From Crambe crambe (lineage: Eukaryota; Porifera; Demospongiae; Poecilosclerida; Crambeidae), in assembly GCA_963924555.1 (NCBI GenBank), contig OZ004585.1, positions 2,803,488 to 2,867,487 on the forward strand: a stretch of DNA of 64,000 nucleotides, read 5' to 3'. This document shows, in pieces, positions 49,421-61,261 of the stretch. Each line of letters opens with the position of its first letter. Position 1 is the first letter of the stretch. The notes under the pieces were generated by a model. The model made no database searches. It saw nothing but the letters and a program-made list of their open reading frames with translations, and was not told the DNA's origin. The position numbers were made by a program, and so were the translations under genes.

Positions 49421-50680
49421 TCAGAATATTTCCCCAAGCTTTGAGTTCACATGCATAATTTCATTTTTCATATCAGGCTTGGAAGGCTCTTTCACAAATC
49501 GAACATTGACACCACGCTCGAAAACAAGGCAGTGGGAGGAGCCACCATAATGAAACATTCCAATTTCATCGCCTTTCTTTACCTTTTCTCCTACTTTTGC
49601 AGTAATGTCACAACTAGAGACCTCTGTCAATCCAATTCCCACAAATACAATCATACCAATGAGAGGGTTATCTGCTTGGATAAAAATCAAGCACCTGGTG
49701 GCCATGGAAGAGACGTAGCACTGCGAATAAGCAAGTAAAACTGCATGATAACCTTCTGGCAGACACACAGCAAAGTAAGATCCATCTACATTGTAGGCTT
49801 TGACAATCGTTCCGTCTATTGGGCTATGCCAGTGATGATAGCTGAATTGATTGAGAAAACCCTGATAAACTGTGCCACCTATGAATCTATCAGTGAGAGA
49901 ATCACCTGCTAGCATGAAGCCAAGACAGTATGGCTGCTCCTTGATCCAGAACGTCTCACGAAACTGAACATCCCTCCTGACAACCAAGGGAGATGCCTCA
50001 CAGGCATTGATAATTACATTGTCTCCGGTCACAATTGGACGAGCATTTTCCTTCAATTTCCTAACAAAAAAATCATCCCAAGAAGTGAATCCCCAGTGAG
50101 GGAGTTCAGGATCACACACGTAAGTTTCCTTGAAGCCAGGCATTAATCTCATAGCCTCTTCACACAGCCACCCATTATCCGTGTTTAGAACATCTCGTGA
50201 GTTGGGTGACTTGAGATACATGCACCACACATTAAGAATCTTTTTGAAGGTTTGATTGACCTTATCATTCTTGAAAGCATTGTGTCCTGCAGGCGTCAAC
50301 ATGAGATGTAAGAACATGGCTGCCAGTGGAATACCGACTAGCTCTGATGAATAAAATGGTGGAGCCATTGTTAAAGTGAAATTTAATAGACGAAGCAACA
50401 CATCATGATTCGGTATCTGTTGATGCTCCAGTGGAACTTGAGTGAACATAAGGGTGAAAGACTCAAAGATTTTAGGATCTGTCTCAATAAGTACCTTTAA
50501 CTCCTGGAGTGAGGAATGAAGGGGAAATAAATCGTATGCATTTTGTTCAATGTTGGCTATTTCCTTCATGTCATCTGTTTTGTAGACTTGAAGAATGAGT
50601 CGGTTCAGGAACCTGTCCACAGCAGCTGGATCTTTTGGAAGCCAACCACCAAACTGACATGCAGTGAATCCATCTGTCAT
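49421..50680 (-). CDS. PsiD-like phosphatidylserine-decarboxylase-family enzyme
   Basis: Intact single-exon frame of 419 residues from ATG. Residues 1-150 match the N-terminal helical domain (PSDC type) found in fungal PsiD-like enzymes. From about 200 the catalytic PS-decarboxylase domain runs: WDDFFVRKLKENARPI, HHWHSPIDGTIVKAYNVDG, TRCLIFIQADNPLIGMIVFV, EVSSCDI. The self-cleavage motif GGSSHCLVF lies near residue 383; in this family the Ser becomes the pyruvoyl cofactor. No mitochondrial presequence or membrane anchor is seen, unlike housekeeping PSD. Family members of this shape decarboxylate free amino acids such as tryptophan; that substrate is inferred, not shown. It lies 3.5 kb upstream of the VioB-like gene on the same strand. 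Confidence 0.88.
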   Translation of the reverse strand: MTDGFTACQFGGWLPKDPAAVDRFLNRLILQVYKTDDMKEIANIEQNAYDLFPLHSSLQELKVLIETDPKIFESFTLMFTQVPLEHQQIPNHDVLLRLLNFTLTMAPPFYSSELVGIPLAAMFLHLMLTPAGHNAFKNDKVNQTFKKILNVWCMYLKSPNSRDVLNTDNGWLCEEAMRLMPGFKETYVCDPELPHWGFTSWDDFFVRKLKENARPIVTGDNVIINACEASPLVVRRDVQFRETFWIKEQPYCLGFMLAGDSLTDRFIGGTVYQGFLNQFSYHHWHSPIDGTIVKAYNVDGSYFAVCLPEGYHAVLLAYSQCYVSSMATRCLIFIQADNPLIGMIVFVGIGLTEVSSCDITAKVGEKVKKGDEIGMFHYGGSSHCLVFERGVNVRFVKEPSKPDMKNEIMHVNSKLGEIF

Positions 50681-50776
50681 TTTTGCGTATATAGCTAAAA
50701 GAGCTAACTGTACGTAGCTGATTTACTTTCCAGCAAGCAAGCAAATATAAACATAAGAAATGTAGCTAAAGTGACT

Positions 50777-50983
50777 GTCTTGATGTCCAACAATGACGGG
50801 TCTTAAAATTTACTTTGTTCAATAGGTAACTTGCATGCCCAAACCTATATAGCTATAATTAGCTATGTGACAGTCACGGGTAGGAATCGTGCACGACTGT
50901 CAGATAATAGGTTCTTAGGTTTGGGGAAATTACATATTGAATAAAGTAACTTTTAAGACCCATCTATTGTTGAACATCAAGAC
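50777..50983. mobile_element. MITE with inverted ends
   Basis: GTCTTGATGTCCAACAATGA and GGGTCTTAAAA with TTACTTTGTTCAATA return inverted at 50936-50983. An inner GTGACAGTCAC / GACTGTCAGA pair sits in the middle. Confidence 0.75.
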
Positions 50984-51623
50984 ATTATGCTTTAATTGAT
51001 GCAATTCTTGTCATGTGTTCTACACCAAATTTCAGCCCTATAAGACCACTAGTAGCTATAGTCATGAGTTAATATGAAAATGTGGCCAAAAATGAATGTG
51101 TCTAATACAGGAGATATACTCTTAAGCATCTCAAGTGATTTTTTGGAGTTCCTTAACACACCAATCAGATACACCTCTAACTAAGTGAACAATAATTTAA
51201 TATGTGATAGTTACAGGTAAAAATCAAAATAGCTACTTTTACTTGTTTTATCTAGATTAATATTATTACTGTAGCTACATCATTTTTTTTTCCTACTTGG
51301 TAGCTATAGCAATGCAAAGTTATTGTTTTTTATTTTTGTTTTTGTTTTTGTTTTTCAAGTGCAACCGACATACCAATTTGGTATACATCTTACATGTAAG
51401 TCGAGTTGGCTGACTTAGCTAATTTCATCAGAAAAATTGCCCATCTCTGAATTCTTCTGGCTGGCCGGCAGAGAACTTTGCTTAGTATTGTCAATGGCTT
51501 ATGATCTGTCACTCACGTGATAGAGGAAGTCCTATAGCATATGCAAGACTTGCAGCTCTATCCATCTCTAGAGGATCAGGAATACAAAATTCTAAGCTAG
51601 GGCCGTCATCAAACTTTTATTAT

Positions 51624-51820
51624 AGTCTATTTGCACTCACCTTGCCCCCTGATCATTCACTATAACTGCTATAACTTTCTCAATTTCTTTATCAACTTTC
51701 AGAGCTGATTATCCACTCTCTCTGTTGGTGTTTGAAATTTGAAATTTGGATAAAAATTGAGAAAGTTGTAGCAACTATAGTGAATGATCAAGGGGCAATT
51801 TTTATGAATCCAAATAGGCT
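51624..51820. mobile_element. MITE with inverted ends
   Basis: TCTATTTG, CCCCCTGATCATTCACTATA and TATAACTTTCTCAATTT on the left return inverted at 51757-51820 (AAATTGAGAAAGTTGTAGCA, ATAGTGAATGATCAAGGGGC, CAAATAG). Confidence 0.75.
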
Positions 51821-52697
51821 TTAGCATTCATGTGGTACTAGCTACTGACTACTCCTCAGAATTATATTGCAGAAGAGTGGAGCTTTTACTTTCTCAATGA
51901 AATACGTGGTGGATATTAGTTTCTTCCCACTAGAGTGGAACCAAACCTCATCCCCTTTGCATGGTTATGTGCGAAAAATATCTGGCAGAATCATGGAACA
52001 TGACAGCAGTGTCCATCACTCTCAGTATGTAAAGTGCAAAGATCCAACTAGCTAGAGGGAAGCAGATGTGAAAAACACATACATAGCTATATAGCTGGCA
52101 TGAGAAGAAACCCAAATAAAGGAAGCCGAAAAGACAGCATTTGTTGGCAGATAGCTATAGCTACTAGGAATGGCTCACTGGAAGGTCCAAAAAATTCACT
52201 AACAACATCACCCCTTACCATCACCTAAACATTCAACTAGCTACTCCTAAAGGGAAAGAATAATCTAGTATAATTATATAGTTTATGAAGTATGGTAATG
52301 TGTATTCAGAGCTGAGAACTACCTGAGGCACTGAATTTATAGTGCTACCAGTGTTAACAGTTGAATTGACTAACTTTCGTCACTAGTAGCTAGGTAGCTA
52401 AGAAATTCTACATAGGCTTAATCTCTGATATCTTGCACCATAATATATTTACGTAGCTACACCTGAAAGCGTGCAAAACATCATTCATGGGATCAATGGA
52501 TCGTTTGTGACCACAAGATGAGCATTCTACATTGCAGTCTGACAACCAACTTGCAAATTACAGTAGTCATTTCTTGGGAACTATGTAGCAAACGAACTCA
52601 CTGCCAACTTACTGAAGATTTATATTACTTCAGGAAGAGAGTTTGGAACATTTTGCATGTAATGAACAGAAGTGTTGTTTTTTTTTGTGTGTGTTTA

Positions 52698-52705
52698 GCC
52701 CCCCC

Positions 52706-52736
<31 letters not shown>

Positions 52737-52738
52737 AA
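52698..52738. repeat. Poly-C then poly-A run
   Basis: About 28 C followed by 12 A. Similar C runs occur at 58443-58457 and 61231-61261; the poly-G at 11418 is the same on the other strand. Confidence 0.85.
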
Positions 52739-52937
52739 GACAAACTGGCTGGTATTGCTACATGTAATTAATGGAAATTATAATACGTAGCTACATATAT
52801 CCTTTGTACTTGTTTTATATCTTAGTCATTGAATGACAACTAACTATGAGAGATGAGGCAAATAAGACACTAGCTAGCACCACATGAATGCTTATACAAA
52901 AGTTTGGTGACAGCCCTAGCTTAGGAAGTGGTGCATT

Positions 52938-53124
52938 TTGTATTCCTGATCCCCTAGGGATGGATAGAAGTCTTGGATGTGCTGTAGGACCTCTTCTATA
53001 CTCCCGTCCATGCAAATATTCTCTTGTTGTTCAGTTGGGTGGGTTCAAAGTACTATTCATTTCTGTTGGAGACTCCCTCCCCTGTGAGCCAAAGATCGAC
53101 TCCTCCTTGTGTCACCATGCTACC
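52938..53124 (+). pseudogene. Fragment of the SLC18B1-like transporter
   Basis: Matches the last visible part of the transporter at 62938-63220: intron end TGTATTCCTGATCCCCTAG, exon start GGATGGATAGA, then the next acceptor TTGTTCAG with TTGGGTGGGTTCAAAGTA. Parts of the exon and intron between them are deleted. Because intron sequence is included, it is a DNA-level duplicate and not a retrocopy. It lies between the decarboxylase and the methyltransferase. Confidence 0.85.
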
Positions 53125-53508
53125 CCATAAATTTTAAATCTGATCTAAGTCAAAATGTTAATTGAATTTGCATAGTTAGCTATTTTGTAGAGAAGTAGGG
53201 TGGGCTCCAGGAGTTCATGGTTGGGGGGCATACATACCAACCATCCAGATTTCCCTGGATTATTAAGGGATTGGGTATCAAATCCAGACATGCAAGGAAA
53301 CAACAGAAAAATCCAGGGAACATTCATCATTATGCCTACGTAGGTGCTCTTTAATGGGTTAGATAATGGCTATATACATTACCAGATTCTGCCTCGAAAT
53401 CTATGTTTGCATGTACGTATCCAACATAACATCATAACAATTTCATCCAGGGATAATATTAATATTAATATTATTATGAATATTATTATATCAGGGACAA
53501 AAATCATA

Positions 53509-54801
53509 CTATGCATGACTCATCTTTTCAGCAAGAATCATGTGCAAATGAGTGAAATCAGATTCATTGCTTTCTGTAGGATCATCAGCAGAGGATGTAT
53601 AGATGCTTTCTTTCTTGATCATGAGCCCAGCTTCGGTCAATGATTCTCTGTGCTGTTCTTTGGTAAGTAATTGTGATGGAATAATTTGAGTATCTACTCT
53701 GTAGAAGGTCATCCCTAACATAGTTCCTATGATCAAATGTCCCCCAGGTTTTAGGACCTGTACAAGTCTCTTCATGTTGGCTTTGAAACCTTCAAAATCA
53801 CTAGAAACACAGTTTTCCAAACATAAGGTTGTAATTATGACATCAAACGGCTGATTACAATGCTTGGAAATGACCGGCTCTTTCAGTACATCACAAGGAA
53901 TAACATCTTTTGTGGCTGATCGAGCTCTTTTTTCAAGTGCTTCCCAATCAGATTCTCTAGAATTTAACGATGATAATAAATTATCAACTTACTGCAAGTT
54001 GACTTCAAATTATTGGACCCGATGGGAAAAAATATTAGGTGCACCTTGAATTGAGCACAACAAAGCATTTACTCAATATCAGTATAAAGAGGTGAAGTTG
54101 TCAGTTCTTCATATGACATGAATATTTTATTGGTGGCTAGGATATCTATACGTAGGTGAATGCACCATGATAATATACACACCAATTTCAAGCTTTGAAT
54201 GCAAGGACATTAAATTTACTATGCAATCCCCTTTGCAAGCTTAAAATAATGTGTCTTGATCCCAGTTTGTATGTACTAGAGATTGTAGCTTTTACTATTT
54301 GCTACTTACTTCTTTCCCTCAAGCACAGCAACATATTTAAAGAACACACCCCAGTCAAATTTGTGCTCATCATTCGAGACCCATTTCTTCACTTGGTTCC
54401 TGTTTGCCTCTGTGTACTCTGCACAGATGATGTTCTTGAACTTAGCACTGGCACTGATGTTGGCATGAATAGTTGGTCCTGTTCCAAAAATCAGTGACGA
54501 TTCTCCAGCGGGAACTATATTATGAGGAACAATTCAACCATTATTATTCCGTAGCTATACTAAAAATTAGAGAGCTGAAGCACTGCAAAAGGTTGATTAT
54601 ATATTTTATAGCTATGTAGTTTCAAAATAGCAGGTAGGCTGATTTTACTTAGCTACTGTGTGTACTTTCTTGCAGGTATTCATGTAATTTATTCAAAATA
54701 AACTCCATCAATAAAGGCTCCTCGTCTGGTTTCTTATTCAAATAGGAATAGAAGATCTGTAGGTATTTCTTTGCATCAAAAGTTCGCGTGCTGTCCTCCA
54801 T
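53509..54801 (-). CDS. NNMT/PNMT/INMT-family small-molecule N-methyltransferase, 3 exons
   Basis: Exons 54801-54666, 54514-54310 and 53956-53509. Splice sites and phases agree and give 789 bp, 262 residues, the usual length of this family. The N-terminus MEDSTRTFDAKKYLQIFYSY fits the family's helical lid. Exon 2 gives the SAM-binding motif GESSLIFGTGPTIHANIS and the acidic AEYTEANRNQVKKW, followed by FDWGVFFKYVAVLEG. Exon 3 gives VIPCDV, DVIITTLCLENC and LKPGGHLIIGTMLG. The acceptor TTCTAG at 53957 was chosen because an acceptor 45 bp upstream breaks the frame. Known relatives methylate nicotinamide, phenylethanolamine, indolethylamine or thioethers; which one applies cannot be read from sequence. 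Expected to be cytosolic. Confidence 0.88.
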
Positions 54802-57800
54802 AGCTAACTTGCACTAAGTTTTTTTTTAAATGAAGCAGACAAGGCCTCTGTATTTAATGGCCCTTGTTAACAATAATTATTATGTTGCACTTGTTGGAGC
54901 TATATTTAGAAAGTTAAAAATAACACCAGTAGCTATGCATTTAAAATTTGACAGTTCCTATAGCTAACATTCAGTCCTTTGTCGTTCTTTTGTCGTTCTT
55001 CTATTGATTTTTAGGAAGTTCCCAATAATCACTCACCTGCACATCCAGCTATAACAGAGAAGGGCATGCATGCATGCAGGAAGCTTTAATTAAATGTCTA
55101 GGCTGAGGGTCTATACTACATGTATTAACAAAGCAAATCCATCCCAATTGTGTTTTTATTTTTGGTCCTTGCTCTAAATAAGAGATCTTCATGCGAGCCC
55201 TTAGTTGTGCCCTCACTATGCTTAGGAACTTAGGGTTTAAGACAGTGAGACCTAGGGTTCTAACTAAGTTATTTAGAGACCCAATGGATCTGGGGTGCAG
55301 TATCTGAGCTTGGATGTGCGTTTCTATCTCTCTCCCCAAGGTTCTATAGCTACTGTATTATTGATTGCACAAAAAATGACTATAGCTAAGTTGCTACTAC
55401 ATAGGGTAATAATTAAGAGTTTCTAAAGAAGGGTTAAACAACAATATACACCGATCGAATTCGAAATAGTGAAGAATGTACCCAATGTTCTGGGACCATA
55501 ATATTTATACAAGCAGAAACGTGAAACATCACTAGCATATAACACATCATACCAAGATTGACTGGGGTCTCTCAAACACCATGTTCATACATAGTCATTA
55601 CCTGATGGACAAACCCTTAGGAGGAACCACAAATATTTATCCAGGACCACATAAAAAAGGAGTCACTCTGATAGCGAAGTAGACTTTGACAGTGGGGATG
55701 AATGCCATGATTATGAACCCAACAGCAGAACCAGATAAATCCTGGAACCTCGAATGAGTCTGAGCCTAGAACTCCAGTCATAAATGATCCTGAACCAACT
55801 GATGGTAATCACCTTGAATATGAAACATTGTGTCGATCAACTAGAGTAACTGGAAAACCAGATGAGTACGGTGACGCACTATATTATTTCTGAGCACCGT
55901 TGTACCAAACAGCCAGCTTATCCCCTATTGAAAGGGGGATGTAACATTAACTTTATCATCAATCATTACATCACCACATGCAGATCACATGATTCAATTC
56001 ATGCCATGCTTAGGACGCCAAAACGGAAGAGTGCCACTTTTTAAGACGGCTGATTTAAATGAAAAGGTACAGTGATAGAGGCTAGAAAGCATAGAAATAA
56101 TTTATAGTGTGCAGAGAATTGTGTACATGTATGTTGAGGTGCTATTGGTTAAAAGTAATTGTCAGGGCATCAGAGAGAGTCAATTTTTGGTGTGTGTGTG
56201 ACACAATTGGTGTAGACTTATAGAGTGACGAGAGAACAGATTGGTGACTACTGATGGTAGTTGAGAGCGAGACGATAGTGTTTAAAAGCTATCTTATTAC
56301 AATTTGTCTACTTCAGTATGTATGATGTGAATCAGATCATAAGCACCTTCATCTGGTGGTCTGTTAGGGTTTAGGGTTCAATCTAGCACTGTCCACAGAC
56401 TATGGGTAGCATGAGAAATTCAGCAGTCTATAGCTGATAATACACCTACAACCCTACATGCACTACAAGTGTGTGGTTGAAAAGCTAGGTATATACCCCA
56501 AGAATGATAATTCTGAAAAGTTTATCACTGATGCATGAGAAAAAATTTTACCCTACCATCTCTTATTTCTAGGTATAACTCAGTGTAAATTGAGAAAGAC
56601 CTCGGCAACATGAGGAAGAAGGAGTGTCCTATACTGCTGTAGCTTATTGGCAACATACATGGCAGTTATAAGGACCTCTCTGGCAAGTTCTAAGGTAGTG
56701 GCTATCTCTCTTCATAAAGTCACATTATTTTTCAAATCAGGTTTATCCTGCTGATGCTGTTGTTTCCGGGATAATACTGTGGACTGGTGATATACTACTG
56801 CTGTTCAGCTGTTGGGCTAGAGGTGTGAGAGTACCGAGGCTGCTTCTATCCACACACACACACACACGATGGTTTCATGAAGTGACCCTTGGGCCACTCT
56901 TTGCTGGAAGTCATGTCTATTTTTCTGATATTATATACACTACTGTTACTACTAAAAACTGGTAATGGTTATTTTGTCAACAATAATGTGTTAGTACAAA
57001 AAAATAACGGTAATGGTTGATTATTTACATACCTTTATAGTGTTAAAATCACTTCCATAGAAAACGACGCAGTCTACATCGCTGACTGGTCAGACAAAAC
57101 CAGAAAGCTGTCCGAATGTCCACCAAAACAAGCTCTAGGAACTAAGCACCTTCACTCAACCGTTAGTGCGCCGAAACGGAAGAGTGCCACTTTTTGGCAG
57201 CTGCACTCTAAACTAGGTTTTGGACGTTTTGTGGAGTGCAGCAAGCGATCAGTAGGTGCTGTATTTTTAGAACATCGCTTTTTTGCTACTACTGAGCTTT
57301 CTTTGTATGCTACCACTGTTTGCAAGGATTAACAAGCTTCAGCTTTTGCGGTAGAGCTAAAAATTTGCAGTGGGTACAAACTAAGAAAATTTCATTTCTT
57401 GTGGTGTGCGTTAATTGGGGGAAATTAAAATTAAACTGCACGTTTAATTGAGTTTCAGGGACAGTTGCGGTCCGCCTGAAAATTAGCACCATGATTATAG
57501 ACAGCATGTAATGTGGCATGTTTGGTAAACCACAAAATTATAATGATAAAATAAATAACTTTGCAGCTAAGCAATAAGGTAGTATGGGTAGCTTTGGCAA
57601 CTACACTGAGACATCAGGAATTCTTCCGAAGACGAATACAGGAGTGCCTTCATCTGTGTGTGTGTGGGGAGAGAGAGAAATTATGGAATATCAACTATTA
57701 CTAAATTACACAGGAAACACTCTCACTTACACTGGTAAAACACCCAGGTCCATGTGGACAATGTGGCTTATGTAAGAGGAACACATACACCACCCATCAG

Positions 57801-58538
57801 ACTTGGAAGGATGATGTTCAGAAAAAGTTATCGGAAATTTCTACAATTCCACTGAACAAGTTGGGGAGTACAACAAGTTGAATAGTGGCTACATAATTAA
57901 CTAACTTGAAACAGCAGACCTCTCCCGTTAGCTAAGATGTGACTATAGACAGTGTGCATCATTTAGAAGACTGCTCAAAACAATTTAGCTAATAATAATG
58001 TACATGTACAGAACTGCACATTACAGGTATTTTATTAGTCTGTACACTCTGGTCTTGCAAAATATAGTAGACTTCCAGCCACCTTTAGGGCTGTGGACTC
58101 ACTTTAGGGAACCCTGGATATGCCCTGAACACAGGGGTGGCCTCATTTCAGGGTTCCTGGTACCATGTGATAAGCGATGAACATCATATTAACGACTCTT
58201 ACTGTAGGTGTGTGTGCAGTGATGGCGGAGTACATGGCAAAAAGCAACAACCATATCAGACCGCACCTGAGAGCAGGTCAAAGGGTATACATCAGTGGAA
58301 ACGAAGAACGCACAGGATACTCCGGCTGACACCCTAGTGTGGTTACATGCTTACTCAAGATTCGGGAAAAATGTTTTAGTGATCTCCCCTGACACAGACT
58401 CTAGAAAAAACGGTAGTCATCAAAATTAATGCTTTGGGGAAGCCCCCCCCCCCCCCCAAGTACCTTGACCTTACTGCATTGCAAAGGGCAATAAACTCAG
58501 TGTCACAGTGATCTTTCCTTAGTGACAACTGACAAAAG
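54802..58538. other. Transposon debris, no intact gene
   Basis: Contains the LTR remnant below. The words CGGAAGAGTGCCACTTTTT at 56024 and again at 57178 mark a shared repeat. The minus frame at 55049-55339 is not recognisable, and short (AC)n lies near 56855. Confidence 0.45.
55560..56350 (+). mobile_element. LTR-retrotransposon 3' end, remnant
   Basis: A + frame ending about 55893 reads RSTRVTGKPDEYG, like the basic tail after an integrase. 45 bp later a purine run AAAGGGGG precedes TGTAAC at 55937, the expected polypurine tract and LTR start. The presumed LTR runs to roughly 56350, and its 3' end is not clear. Upstream frames are broken. Confidence 0.4.
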
Positions 58539-59140
58539 ATGCAAAATCATCAGATCAGTGTACACACGAATGCTCCTGAAACTCTTTCAAGAAAAGTTTT
58601 ATATGTGGCACAACTTCACTACCAGGAAGTCCAGCAGACAGACGATGGATTCCTAGTAGGGTCTATTTCAAAAAAAGTCTGTTCTGCTTTTGATACAAAA
58701 GAGACCCCTCATTCGTACTACCTCTCTCTTATTAAGGACCCTATAGATGCACAAACACGGCATGAGCAATGGATAGCAGCAATTAGGGATGCTACATGGG
58801 AGAGAACATATTTCGAAGAAAGTTCAGTTGCATCTCTTGACGCACTTTGTTACCATTTCAAAAGAGGTTTAACTATTGGAGTCAGGCTATTTCTGCTGAA
58901 ATGAATACATTACCAGTAACAAAATGTGGATGGGAAGTGAATGGAAGTCAACTGCAAGTGGGATTCGGCTCAAAACATAGCTGAGGTGAAGAAACGTGTT
59001 CATTACCTCTTGAAAGGTTGCAATTGTAAAAAATCACAATGCCTCAATGGAAGATGCAAGTGCTACAGCAATGACAACACTTGCAGACCAGGGTGCAACA
59101 AGGTACATACCATTTGTATACTCAGTCTATCCATCATTAT
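58539..59140 (+). pseudogene. CXC (tesmin/TSO1-like) repeat-family gene, frameshifted
   Basis: The first frame (58539-58904) contains HEQWIAAIRDATWERTYFEE and LDALCYHFKR. The protein then moves one frame near 58865 (RFNYWSQAISAEMN, LPVTKCGWEVNG) and again near 58965 to WDSAQNIAEVKKRV. A CXC-type zinc region follows, GCNCKKSQCLNGRCKCYSND then CRPGC. I associate such endings with multi-copy, transposon-linked genes in animal genomes. Confidence 0.55.
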
Positions 59141-60213
59141 AGACAGAGAAAATTGAAACTGAAATCATAACTATGGCTGACATATTTCACCAATTTCTTC
59201 TCCATAATAGCTAGCCTATTCACAGTGAATTGTATGTAATGATTCTCTTATACTTGCCTCATATACTTGCTCAAATCTGTCACCAGTCTCTGCCACACTT
59301 TATCTATGCTGCCACACTGTACCCTACAAAATACACCATGTTTCAGGCATCCTATTGCAGCAAGGAAAAGTCTGTCAGGAACTATATTTATTCAAGCAAT
59401 ACTACAGGGCAAGCTCACTCTAAAAGCAAGCTGGCTAAGCCGTAAATTCTGGCTGGACAAAATGAGCACAAGTCTCCCATACCAACTTACCACGTGGTCC
59501 ATCTTTATATCCCTTCTGGTAAATGATCAATATTTATCATGTACTTGTTCTATCATAGTTCCTTTTAAATGTATGGTAGTTTAAGAAGTCTTCTTACCCT
59601 CAAACAGAAAGTTATAGGCGATAAAAAATCAAGTCCCAATCGCGCCATTTTGAAAAAAAAAAATTTTTTCTTGCTGATTTCAGCGTTTTGGGGAGTTTTG
59701 TATTACGGTCAATACGAAATTGATGACGCCACAGAACGTGGAACTAGCTAACTACTGCTATTTAACGAGGCGCTCGCGCGCGCGATCCCGGATTTTAGTA
59801 GGCGGGACCGGGACGGGACAGAACATCCCGCGCTTCCCGGATTTTACAGCGGTTTTCCAAAATCTTGCAACTGCAGAAAGCGAGTCACATGATCGATATG
59901 AGCAATCTGACCAACCAGTTCGCTCCAATCACTTCCGCTTTCCACTTTCCTGTTGCAAGGTTTTGGAAAACCGCTGTAGTAGGCGGGACATCCCGCGCTT
60001 GTCCCGTCCCGTCCCGGATTTTAGTAACAACCGCTATAGCTATATAGGTGGCGACGAAGATTTCGTCGCCGCGACCCAGCGGCAAAATAAACTGTTAACA
60101 AGCAGGATATCCTTGGAAGCTCACTCGCCCAATAACTGTACACAAGTGATTCCTAACAATAATTATTATAAAGGCAGCATAGCTATAATATAGTTAGAAG
60201 GCTACAGCCAATA
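59141..60213. other. Spacer and 5' flank of the transporter gene
   Basis: Holds the GC-rich inverted repeat at 59785-60028 and a short ATTTCGTCG hairpin near 60050. The promoter of the transporter should lie here. No other gene supported. Confidence 0.45.
59785..60028. mobile_element. GC-rich inverted-repeat element
   Basis: ACAGCGGTTTTCCAAAATCT at 59846 returns inverted at 59958-59978, with outer CCCGGATTTTAGTA and GGCGGGAC blocks on both sides. It stands out by GC content and lies about 190 bp upstream of the transporter ATG. Confidence 0.6.
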
Positions 60214-61230
60214 ATGGAAAGTGAAGATAAAACTGAAAACATACCACTACTGCAAATAAATCAAGCAGAAGAAGACTTGGACAGTAATTGTGACAAAAAT
60301 CTAAATGATAATAGACCAGCAGCAGAGCAGGACTTGGACACTAATCATGACAAAAAATATACTGGACCAACAGATAATGGACCAGCAGCAGAGCAGGACT
60401 TGGACATTAATCATGACAAAAAATATACTGGACCAACAGATAATGGACCAGCAGCAGAGCAGGACTTGGACACTAATCATGACAAAAAATATCATACTGG
60501 ACCAACAGCAGAGGAAGACTTGGAGAGTAAGAAAAGGTTCTTGGGCACTAGATTTTCCTAACCTGTAGCTACCTATTCCCATAGAACAGCTAAGTCAGTA
60601 ATAGCTATGATATATACATACTCTAATACATGCATGTACTCCAAACAACAGTGCTGATCAGCTCTCTCTAGTGTGGAGCCTCATGTATGTAGACATCTGC
60701 TTTGGAGGTGGTACGAGGTACTAGCTACAGATAGTTATATATTGCCTCAATTGCTGTTATCATGAACCCAAGGGGATGATATACTATAGCTATAGCCAAG
60801 CAAATTAACTGTATTACTATTGTGCATGGTTATTTTTGTTCCTTGCATGAATACCATGCATGTTCTAAACACTTTGATGGGATCAAAGTAATTTAGAGAC
60901 CCTATTGGTGTCATGACTCGAGTGCACTTGCATGGGACCAAGTGCATGGGACACACTAGCTTATAAACCAAAGGCGGATCCAGATGGGAGGAATGGGGGC
61001 GATTGCCCCCCTATAGAAATGGGTGTGGCATTTTATCCACAAGCTGAATGACTTTCAAAAACCTTAATATAATTATAGCTATAGCTTTAAGCCAACTCTA
61101 GGTTTCCAAAAGTATGGCATTTTTTGCTTTGCAGATGTGCTTCCCTCCCTCCCTCCCACACCCACCCCCAAGCTTGCCAGCCCACAGCCTAATTAACAGC
61201 CACATGATCATCAATTTCTCCAAAGTTGCC

Positions 61231-61261
<31 letters not shown>

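Larger units (their letters stand above)
50681..52937. other. Gene-free stretch with two MITEs
   Basis: Contains inverted-repeat elements at 50777-50983 and 51624-51820 and a poly-C/poly-A run at 52698-52738. A 62-codon + frame at 51867 has no recognisable domain. Confidence 0.45.

Noticed and set aside
53957..54005. Acceptor TTGCAG as start of methyltransferase exon 3
   Set aside because: It breaks the frame with every plausible donor. The TTCTAG acceptor at 53957 restores phase and gives the expected family length.
60301..60582. Minus-strand frame with repeated VLLCCWS-type units
   Set aside because: Complement of the in-frame acidic repeat of the transporter exon, which has a supported splice and downstream homology.
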